NCBI GenBank assembly: GCA_947449515.1
Contig: CANFSD010000115.1
Coordinates: 1 to 5,722, forward strand
DNA length: 5,722 nt
Source of the DNA: Bacteroidota bacterium
Lineage (GTDB): Bacteria; Bacteroidota; Bacteroidia; UKL13-3
Direction of reading: 5' to 3'
In this document: positions 1 to 4,810 of the stretch, piece after piece
Layout of the letters: every line of letters begins with the position of its first letter
Numbering within the stretch: position 1 is the stretch's first letter
Translations under genes and position numbers: made by a program
The notes under the pieces: model-generated
The model's input: the letters and a program-made list of their open reading frames with translations, nothing else
The model's database searches: none
Told to the model about the DNA's origin: nothing

Positions 1-1224
1 AGGCGAAATTAAAATACCACCAGTTTCGGTTTGCCACCAAGTATCTACTATTGGGCAATTTCCCTTACCTACGTTTTCATGGTACCAATGCCAAGCCTCT
101 TCATTGATAGGCTCACCCACAGATCCCAACACACGCAATGAACGCAAATTCTTGCCCTCAAATGGCTCCGTTCCAAAAACCTCCAATGACCTAATTGCTG
201 TTGGTGCCGTATAAAAAATATTTACTTGGTGCTTGTCAATTAAATCCCAAAACCTCCCAGCATCTGGCCAAGTTGGAATCCCTTCAAACATCAAGGTAGT
301 GGCACCACTCAAAAGCGGACCATATACAATATATGTATGACCAGTTACCCAGCCAATATCGGCAGTACAACAAAATACTTCTTTGTCTTGGTATTGAAAT
401 ACATTTTGAAAAGTATAGGCGGCATAAACCATATAACCCGCTGTAGTATGCAATACGCCTTTTGGTTTTCCGGTAGAACCAGAAGTGTACAAAATAAATA
501 AAGGATCTTCGCTGTCAAGCGCAGCTGCTACATGGCTTTCAGCCGCATCTGCCATCAAAGTATCCCAATCAAAATCCCTGCCTTCTTTTAAATTTACAGG
601 AAAATTTTTATGCTTAAATACCACACAAGTTGTTACACTTGGCGAAGCCAACATCGCATCATCGGCAATTTGTTTTAAATCTATTTTCTTTTCGCCGCGT
701 ACCATGCCATCTGCTGTAATTAACAACTTGCATGCTGCATCATTCATACGGTCTGATAAAGAACTGGAAGAGAAACCCGCAAACACTACCGAATGGGCTG
801 CACCAATTCTGGCACAAGCCAACATGGCCACCGCTGCTTCTGGTACCATTGGCAAATAGATACATACACGGTCGCCTTTCTTTACACCTAAGCCCTCTAA
901 AACATTGGCAAATTTACATACCATTTCATACAAGGCATTGTAAGTAATTTTTCTAACTGCATCTTTTGGATCATTGGGTTCCCAAATAATGGCAACCTGC
1001 TCTCCACGCGCTGCTAAATGCCTGTCTAAACAGTTTTCAGTAATATTTAATTTGCCACCAGCAAACCATTCAATTTTTGGTTCACTAAAATTCCAATTCA
1101 GGGTTTGGTCCCACTTCTTTTTCCAAGTAAAAGTTTCTGCTATTTCGTCCCAAAATAATGCTGGCTCTTCAACGCTTTTTTTGTAGGCAGCTTGGTATCC
1201 TTCAAAATTACTTATTGCTCTCAT
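1..1224 (-). CDS. acs: Acetyl-CoA synthetase, AMP-forming (3' end outside window)
   Basis: Converts acetate, ATP and CoA to acetyl-CoA, AMP and PPi through an acetyl-adenylate. It is a cytosolic enzyme of acetate scavenging. Exactly 408 codons are present, of about 630-650 usual for the family. The N-terminal part matches the Acs N-terminal domain, including the ENCLDRH segment. The adenylate-forming P-loop-like motif YTSGSTGKPKG is at residues 246-256. The acetate-pocket and adenylate motif TWWQTETGG is at 395-403, close to the cut edge. The C-terminal lid domain, with the catalytic lysine that is regulated by acetylation in characterised Acs enzymes, is not visible. The ATG at 1224 gives the expected N-terminus, about 16 residues shorter than the E. 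coli protein by motif offset. No frameshift is seen. A strong terminator separates it from ftsH upstream, so it is probably its own transcription unit. Confidence in the family is very high. Confidence 0.97.
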   Translation of the reverse strand, partial: MRAISNFEGYQAAYKKSVEEPALFWDEIAETFTWKKKWDQTLNWNFSEPKIEWFAGGKLNITENCLDRHLAARGEQVAIIWEPNDPKDAVRKITYNALYEMVCKFANVLEGLGVKKGDRVCIYLPMVPEAAVAMLACARIGAAHSVVFAGFSSSSLSDRMNDAACKLLITADGMVRGEKKIDLKQIADDAMLASPSVTTCVVFKHKNFPVNLKEGRDFDWDTLMADAAESHVAAALDSEDPLFILYTSGSTGKPKGVLHTTAGYMVYAAYTFQNVFQYQDKEVFCCTADIGWVTGHTYIVYGPLLSGATTLMFEGIPTWPDAGRFWDLIDKHQVNIFYTAPTAIRSLEVFGTEPFEGKNLRSLRVLGSVGEPINEEAWHWYHENVGKGNCPIVDTWWQTETGGILISP

Positions 1225-1229
1225 GTGAC

Positions 1230-1243
1230 TTAGTATATGCTAA
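1230..1243 (-). promoter_or_regulatory. Imperfect palindrome over the predicted acs transcription start
   Basis: On the minus strand this reads TTAGCATATACTAA, a 14-base inverted repeat with one mismatched pair. It lies just downstream of the acs -7 box and 6 bases before the ATG, so a bound protein would block initiation. It is AT-rich and short, and such palindromes arise easily by chance; a role as an operator is inference only. Confidence 0.2.
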
Positions 1244-1245
1244 AC

Positions 1246-1253
1246 CAAATGTA
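1246..1253 (-). promoter_or_regulatory. Bacteroidota-type -7 box for acs
   Basis: The minus strand reads TACATTTG, a perfect match to the Bacteroidota -7 consensus TAnnTTTG. Initiation would fall near 1239-1241, leaving an AT-rich leader of about 15 bases without a Shine-Dalgarno sequence, which is normal in this phylum. No clear -33 TTTG or TTG element is found 19-21 bases upstream, so the promoter may be weak or need an activator. That would suit acs, which is commonly activated by a regulator in other bacteria. Confidence 0.55.
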
Positions 1254-1300
1254 AAAAATTAATAATAACTTTTACCTTAAATTTTCATGAAATAAATCTT

Positions 1301-1341
1301 AAAAAAAATCCCCCTTGCGAAAAACACAAGGGGGATTTTTT
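1301..1341 (-). terminator. Strong intrinsic terminator behind ftsH
   Basis: Arms 1303-1317 and 1327-1341 are perfect 15-base complements around a 9-base loop (1318-1326). The core pairs CAAGGGGGA with TCCCCCTTG. On the minus strand the stem is followed by a run of eight T (1308-1301). It begins 9 bases after the ftsH stop codon. The arms are flanked by A and T runs on both sides, so it could also stop plus-strand transcription, but no plus-strand gene runs into it. Confidence 0.93.
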
Positions 1342-1350
1342 ATGAGCTAA

Positions 1351-3405
1351 CTATGCTGGAAGTATAGGATCTGCTGGCGTTTCTGGCGTTTCCTCTGCAG
1401 GTAACACCTCAACTGCCACAATATCCTCCACCACAACAGCTGGAATTTCTTCCTCCACTTTATCGTAAGGACGTTTGCCTAAAATCTCTTCCAAATCATG
1501 TTGGAATAATATTTCTTTCTTTAATAATATCTCTGCTAATTCTTCCAATTTAGCACGTTTTTCATTCAACAATACTTTTGTTTTTTGGTAACAAGCATCT
1601 ATAATTAAACGCACTTCATGGTCAATCATTTCAGCAGTTTTTTCACTGTATGGTTTTGTAAATCCATACTCTTGGTTGCCATCATAGAAACTTACATTTC
1701 CAATGCTTGCATTCATACCATAAATGGTAACCATGCCATAAGCCATTTTGGTAATGCGCTCCAAATCGTTTTGCGCACCCGTGCTAATTCTACCAAAAAT
1801 AATATCCTCAGCAACCCTGCCACCTAAGGTCATGCACATCATGTTTTCCAATTGCTGAGTAGTGTATAAATATTGGTCTTTTGGCAAGTATTGTGCATAG
1901 CCTAAAGCTGCAACACCACGCGGTACTATACTTACTTTTACCAATGGATCAACACCTTCTAAAAACCAACCTGCAATGGCATGGCCGCTTTCATGGTAAG
2001 CAATAATGAGTTTTTCTTCTGGTGAAATAATTTTATTCTTCTTCTCTAGTCCACCAATAATTCTATCAATGGCATCTTGAAAATCTTGCATGTCAACCGC
2101 CGTTTTATTATTACGAGCAGCAATCAGAGCCGCCTCATTACATACATTGGCAATATCTGCTCCTGCAAAACCTGCAGTTTGAATAGACAGTTTCATTGGA
2201 TCAATGCCATCGGCCAATTTAATTGGCTTCAAATGCACTTTAAAAATCTCTGCACGGCCATTTAAATCAGGACGGTCAATAGAAATTTGTCTATCAAACC
2301 TACCTGGACGTAGCAGGGCAGAATCTAAAATATCTGGGCGGTTGGTTGCTGCTAAAATAATTACACCTAAATCGGTAGCAAAACCATCCATTTCGGTTAA
2401 CAATTGGTTCAAGGTATTTTCACGCTCGTCGTTGCCACCTTGTACCAAATTTTTACCACGCGCTCTACCTACCGCATCAATCTCATCAATAAAAATAATA
2501 CATGGCGCTTTTTCTTTGGCTTGCTTAAACAAATCGCGCACACGACTGGCACCTACACCCACAAACATTTCTACGAAATCTGAACCAGATAAAGAGAAGA
2601 AAGGTACACCTGCTTCACCCGCAACCGCTTTTGCCAATAAGGTTTTACCAGTACCCGGAGGGCCTACCAATAAAGCACCTTTGGGAATTTTACCTCCAAG
2701 CGTAGTGTATTTTTTAGGGTTTTTAAGGAAGTCAACAATTTCCATTACTTCCACTTTGGCTTCATCTAAACCAGCTACATCCTTAAAAGTAGTATTAACA
2801 TGGGCGTCTTTGTCAAACAATTGCGCACGACTTTTTCCAATATTAAATATTTGTCCGCCGCCAGCGCCACCGCCACCCATTCTGCGCATTACAAACATCC
2901 ATAAGCCAATTAACAAAACGAAAGGAAATAACCAGCTAATAATATCGCCCACGTAATTGTGTTGGGTTGCTGTTTCTGCAATTAATCTTTCATTGCTAGG
3001 AAAGGCTTCTTGGCGCTTGGCCAAATCTGTTTCAAAGCTTCCTACATCACTAATTTCAAAGAAATAATGCGGACCACCTTCTGAGGCCGCAAACAATCCA
3101 TTTCTTTCTGAAAGGTCTTTGTATTTTTCATTTTTTAAAGAACCAGTCTTCAAATAAATTTCTACTTTCTCTTTGTTTATCACCACAATTTTTTCAATAT
3201 CATGTGATGGAAGCATTTCGGTAAAGAATTTAGTCTTTGTGGTTTTTATTGCCACATCATGGGGCGCAAATTGCAAGGCAAGAAAAACCACTGCTATAAT
3301 TCCATAAATCCAATAAAAATTGAATTTAGGCACCATAGGTGGCATCTTTGGCTTCTTGTTGTTTGGATCGTTTTTGCCTGAAGGCATTGGATTGTTATCT
3401 GACAT
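1351..3405 (-). CDS. ftsH: ATP-dependent zinc metalloprotease FtsH
   Basis: Membrane-anchored hexameric AAA+ protease that extracts and degrades misassembled membrane proteins and selected cytosolic regulators. The 684 residues are a normal family length. In order: a polar Pro/Asn/Lys-rich N-terminus (1-27), membrane segment 1 (about 30-47), an extracytoplasmic domain (about 48-152), membrane segment 2 (about 153-173), a Gly-rich linker (177-184), then the AAA+ module. Walker A GPPGTGKT is at 248-255, the pore loop MFVG at 280-283, Walker B IIFIDE at 303-308, and the second region of homology has candidate arginine fingers R366 and R369. The protease domain has HESGH at 471-475 (zinc ligands H471 and H475, catalytic E472), with D547 in STGAQND as the likely third ligand. 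All key residues are intact. The C-terminus (about 651-684) is a Glu/Val/Pro-rich tail, probably disordered. The 72-base gap to the upstream gene (3406-3477) has no clear promoter or terminator, so co-transcription is plausible. Confidence 0.98.
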   Translation of the reverse strand: MSDNNPMPSGKNDPNNKKPKMPPMVPKFNFYWIYGIIAVVFLALQFAPHDVAIKTTKTKFFTEMLPSHDIEKIVVINKEKVEIYLKTGSLKNEKYKDLSERNGLFAASEGGPHYFFEISDVGSFETDLAKRQEAFPSNERLIAETATQHNYVGDIISWLFPFVLLIGLWMFVMRRMGGGGAGGGQIFNIGKSRAQLFDKDAHVNTTFKDVAGLDEAKVEVMEIVDFLKNPKKYTTLGGKIPKGALLVGPPGTGKTLLAKAVAGEAGVPFFSLSGSDFVEMFVGVGASRVRDLFKQAKEKAPCIIFIDEIDAVGRARGKNLVQGGNDERENTLNQLLTEMDGFATDLGVIILAATNRPDILDSALLRPGRFDRQISIDRPDLNGRAEIFKVHLKPIKLADGIDPMKLSIQTAGFAGADIANVCNEAALIAARNNKTAVDMQDFQDAIDRIIGGLEKKNKIISPEEKLIIAYHESGHAIAGWFLEGVDPLVKVSIVPRGVAALGYAQYLPKDQYLYTTQQLENMMCMTLGGRVAEDIIFGRISTGAQNDLERITKMAYGMVTIYGMNASIGNVSFYDGNQEYGFTKPYSEKTAEMIDHEVRLIIDACYQKTKVLLNEKRAKLEELAEILLKKEILFQHDLEEILGKRPYDKVEEEIPAVVVEDIVAVEVLPAEETPETPADPILPA

Positions 3406-3477
3406 GTGTATTTCTTTGTTGCAACCTAAGAAGCTTGCAGCTATTTTTAAAATTTGATTTAATTATTTTTCTTAAAA

Positions 3478-3975
3478 TTAAGAATGAACCGCAAATTTTA
3501 ATTGCGGCGCCATCCAAAATGCCCGTAATTTTACAAAACCATGCTGGTTTAATTCTCCCAAGTTTTGCACCATAGGATTAAACACCAAGCTGTCTTCATT
3601 TATTGTGCCTTGGTCTAAAGCATTTTGTAAAGTCTCTTTGCTGTAAGCAGTTAATTCTTCATTAGCCAATACCAATACCTGCAATCTATTAAAAAAATTG
3701 CAATGCAAAGCATCTCCCAATTCTTTGATTAATTTAACAGATTTATCAATACCACACCCGCCAACGGCATTATAAGCCTCATTGAGCGCTATTACTATAA
3801 TACGATGGTGCAAAACGCTAGACATTGCCTGCAATGGCATATCATGTGAAGTCCAAGCTTTGGTAAATCCATTCAACTTTTGCTGAATGGCTTCCATCTC
3901 TTCCTGACTAAAACTGCGGTCGGCCGCATACAGCCATATTTTTGATTCCGCCGGGAGGTTAAAAATTTGTTCCAT
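3478..3975 (-). CDS. Conserved Bacteroidota protein of unknown function (mislabelled 'ABC transporter ATPase' family)
   Basis: A 165-residue soluble protein with no signal peptide or membrane segment. I recognise the pattern of a small family widespread in Bacteroidota: an N-terminal SKIWLYAADRSFSQEE block (11-26), F37 and W41 with a nearby His (44), a hydrophobic strand RIIVIALNEAYN (58-69), the Cys motif GGCGIDKSV (72-80), and a late SLVFNPMV segment (129-136). The family motif, as I remember it, is GCSIDxSV, so Ser is replaced by Gly here, and the acidic residue before it is Asn (65). Databases often call this family 'ABC transporter ATPase', but there is no Walker A, Walker B or ABC signature, so that name should not be used. 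Its function is unknown. It lies 72 bases upstream of ftsH on the same strand, which hints at shared expression only. The ATG at 3975 gives the expected N-terminus and follows a plausible promoter. Coding is near certain; the family assignment is from memory of sequence patterns. Confidence 0.88.
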   Translation of the reverse strand: MEQIFNLPAESKIWLYAADRSFSQEEMEAIQQKLNGFTKAWTSHDMPLQAMSSVLHHRIIVIALNEAYNAVGGCGIDKSVKLIKELGDALHCNFFNRLQVLVLANEELTAYSKETLQNALDQGTINEDSLVFNPMVQNLGELNQHGFVKLRAFWMAPQLKFAVHS

Positions 3976-3991
3976 TTGAATTTAATGCAAA

Positions 3992-3999
3992 CGAAAATA
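3992..3999 (-). promoter_or_regulatory. -7 box candidate for the conserved protein gene and possibly ftsH
   Basis: The minus strand reads TATTTTCG, one base from the Bacteroidota consensus TAnnTTTG and of the same TAnnTTCG form as two plus-strand boxes in this window. The predicted start near 3986 leaves a leader of about 10 bases before the ATG at 3975. No clean TTG is found at the -33 position; the inverted repeat 4016-4028 occupies that area instead. Confidence 0.4.
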
Positions 4000-4015
4000 C
4001 CAAAAATTAAGCCAT

Positions 4016-4028
4016 TGACAGATTGTCA
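4016..4028. promoter_or_regulatory. Inverted repeat between the divergent promoters, candidate operator
   Basis: TGACA-GAT-TGTCA is a perfect 5+5 inverted repeat with a 3-base spacer. It lies about 30 bases upstream of the predicted minus-strand start, and its right end is one base from the TTG of the plus-strand promoter (4030-4032). A dimeric regulator bound here would touch the -33 region of both promoters. The symmetry and placement are seen directly; the regulator is not identified. Confidence 0.35.
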
Positions 4029-4029
4029 G

Positions 4030-4059
4030 TTGAAATTATTGAAAAAACTTTTACTTTCG
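4030..4059 (+). promoter_or_regulatory. Bacteroidota-type promoter for the outer-membrane protein gene
   Basis: TTG (4030-4032), a 19-base spacer, then TACTTTCG (4052-4059) matches the -33/-7 layout of Bacteroidota housekeeping promoters, with one mismatch in the -7 box. Initiation is expected around 4064-4067, giving an unusually long leader of about 105 bases before the ATG at 4172. It is the best-spaced promoter in the window. Confidence 0.55.
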
Positions 4060-4084
4060 TAAGAGGGCCAAGTACAAAAACCAT

Positions 4085-4129
4085 TATGGCAAACTCCCTA
4101 TTCAAAGGGTTTTAGCCGTATTCTTTTTT
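4085..4129 (+). terminator. Terminator-like hairpin in the 5' leader, candidate attenuator
   Basis: Arms 4085-4099 and 4106-4120 pair around the 6-base loop ATTCAA. From the loop outward there are four pairs (CCCT with AGGG), two mismatches, two A-T pairs, one mismatch, then six pairs (TATGGC with GCCGTA, including one G-T). A T-rich tract, TTCTTTTTT, follows at 4121-4129. This is the shape of an intrinsic terminator, though internal mismatches weaken the stem. It lies downstream of the promoter at 4030-4059 and upstream of the gene at 4172, so it would either end a short RNA of about 65 bases or act as a conditional attenuator. A stop for minus-strand transcripts is unlikely, since the T tract is on the plus strand. 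Confidence 0.45.
4086..4115 (+). CDS. Possible 9-codon leader ORF (MANSLFKGF) inside the hairpin
   Basis: ATG at 4086 opens nine codons ending in TAG at 4113-4115. The ORF runs through both arms of the hairpin 4085-4120, so a ribosome on it would prevent the stem from forming. No run of one amino acid typical of an attenuation peptide is present (a single Lys and two Phe), and there is no ribosome binding site to support it. An ORF this short occurs often by chance. It is recorded because of its exact overlap with the hairpin. Confidence 0.15.
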   Translation: MANSLFKGF

Positions 4130-4139
4130 GGTTCGAACC
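4130..4139. promoter_or_regulatory. Perfect 10-base palindrome GGTTCGAACC in the leader
   Basis: GGTTCGAACC directly follows the T-rich tract of the leader hairpin and lies 32 bases before the ATG at 4172. It could be an operator half-turn or a very small RNA hairpin. It resembles a tRNA T-loop core, but no acceptor, anticodon or D arm is present around it. No function is assigned. Confidence 0.2.
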
Positions 4140-4171
4140 GATTAATAAATTAAATAGCCAATTTTATACCT

Positions 4172-4750
4172 ATGAGAAAAGTACTCTTTTTCATTGCCAT
4201 TGCCTTGTTAGGACAATATGTAAAAGCCCAAAGCCAAACAGAATACCATATTGGAATTGGTACAGGTTCTGTTCAAGAATTAGCCGTTAGAAATGCCACA
4301 CACCCACTCTTCAATGTAGCAAGTATTAAAAACGAAACACCTACCTATGCCTACTCTGTAGCAGGACCGGTTCGTATTGGCATTAAAAAACATGAAGGTA
4401 AGCACTTTTTATTGGGTGCAGATTTTAACTACTCAAATGTAGAGTTAATGAGCACGTATGCAGATGCCACCAGTCATTTCACCAATTTTGTGAACTATAC
4501 CTTAATGGCTTCTACCCAATACAAATTTATAGACAAGCCAAACCTTACCCTCTACAGTGGTATTGATTTTGGGGTTTCCTTTTCAACGGCAAAAAATCAG
4601 GACAATGGTAGAAAAAACCAAGACCTGACAGCCGCTTTTCAAGTTGATTTCTTAGGTGCCAGATATGGCAGTAAATATGGCCTATTTGCAGAATTGGGTT
4701 ATGGATTCAATGGATTTGTAAATGGCGGATTATTTTGCCGTTTAGATTAA
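4172..4750 (+). CDS. Exported protein, probable small outer-membrane beta-barrel
   Basis: A 192-residue protein with a clear Sec signal peptide: MRKVLFFIAIALLGQYVKA, with likely cleavage after A19 and a mature start of QSQTEY. No lipoprotein Cys follows, so it is not a lipoprotein. The mature part is rich in Gly, Tyr, Phe, Asn and Ser and shows repeated alternating hydrophobic stretches that look like amphipathic strands, for example HFLLGADFNYS (78-88), TLMASTQYKFI (110-120), TLYSGIDFGVSFS (126-138) and GLFAELGYGFNGFVNGGLF (170-188). This fits the small outer-membrane barrel ('porin family', about 8 strands) common in Bacteroidota. The chain ends in Arg-Leu-Asp rather than the usual terminal aromatic residue. 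No plug, TonB box, enzyme motif or OmpA peptidoglycan domain is visible. Ligand and function are unknown. It has its own promoter, a long leader with a terminator-like hairpin, and a terminator after the stop. Confidence 0.85.
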   Translation: MRKVLFFIAIALLGQYVKAQSQTEYHIGIGTGSVQELAVRNATHPLFNVASIKNETPTYAYSVAGPVRIGIKKHEGKHFLLGADFNYSNVELMSTYADATSHFTNFVNYTLMASTQYKFIDKPNLTLYSGIDFGVSFSTAKNQDNGRKNQDLTAAFQVDFLGARYGSKYGLFAELGYGFNGFVNGGLFCRLD

Positions 4751-4772
4751 GGATTATATTTAGCTAAAAACC

Positions 4773-4780
4773 TATTTTCG
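4773..4780 (+). promoter_or_regulatory. Possible -7 box upstream of the oxidoreductase gene
   Basis: TATTTTCG has the same TAnnTTCG form as the boxes at 3992-3999 and 4052-4059. A start near 4786-4788 would fall inside the left arm of the following hairpin, giving a leader of about 24 bases. There is no TTG at the expected -33 distance, so support is weak. It matters because it is the only visible way to transcribe the next gene without passing the complete terminator hairpin. Confidence 0.25.
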
Positions 4781-4808
4781 AAGCCCTGCAGGTTTGCGGG
4801 GCTTTTTT
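4781..4808 (+). terminator. Intrinsic terminator after the outer-membrane protein gene
   Basis: Arms AAGCCCTGCA (4781-4790) and TGCGGGGCTT (4795-4804) pair over ten positions, one of them G-T, around the loop GGTT. A run of six T follows (4803-4808, overlapping the last two stem bases). It lies 30 bases after the stop codon at 4750 and ends only two bases before the ATG at 4811, so it also forms the immediate 5' region of the next gene. Confidence 0.85.
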
Positions 4809-4810
4809 AT

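Noticed and set aside
485..1186. Three plus-strand open frames of 70-124 codons
   Set aside because: They are antisense to acs, whose minus-strand reading frame is continuous and carries intact Acs motifs throughout.
2204..2956. A 250-codon open frame on the plus strand
   Set aside because: It lies wholly antisense to the AAA+ part of ftsH, its translation shows no family resemblance and has the composition expected of a shadow frame (Pro/Ser/Lys-rich), and no promoter leads into it.
3398..3426. ftsH promoter from the minus-strand TAGGTTGC about 17 bases before the ATG
   Set aside because: It misses the TTTG or TTCG ending of the other boxes, has no -33 TTG, and would leave almost no leader; GTTGCAAC there is just a short palindrome.
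3431..3447. Terminator between the conserved protein gene and ftsH, from AGCT-TGC-AGCT
   Set aside because: The stem is only four pairs and no T run follows it on the minus strand, so it is not convincing as a stop.
3478..3975. ABC transporter ATPase, as the family is often named
   Set aside because: There is no Walker A, Walker B, Q-loop or LSGGQ signature, and the protein is too short for an ABC ATPase domain.
4126..4160. tRNA 3' end or integration-site remnant suggested by GGTTCGAACC
   Set aside because: The core resembles a T-loop, but the flanks do not form a T stem or acceptor stem, no matching tRNA body lies upstream, and no integrase or direct repeat is present.
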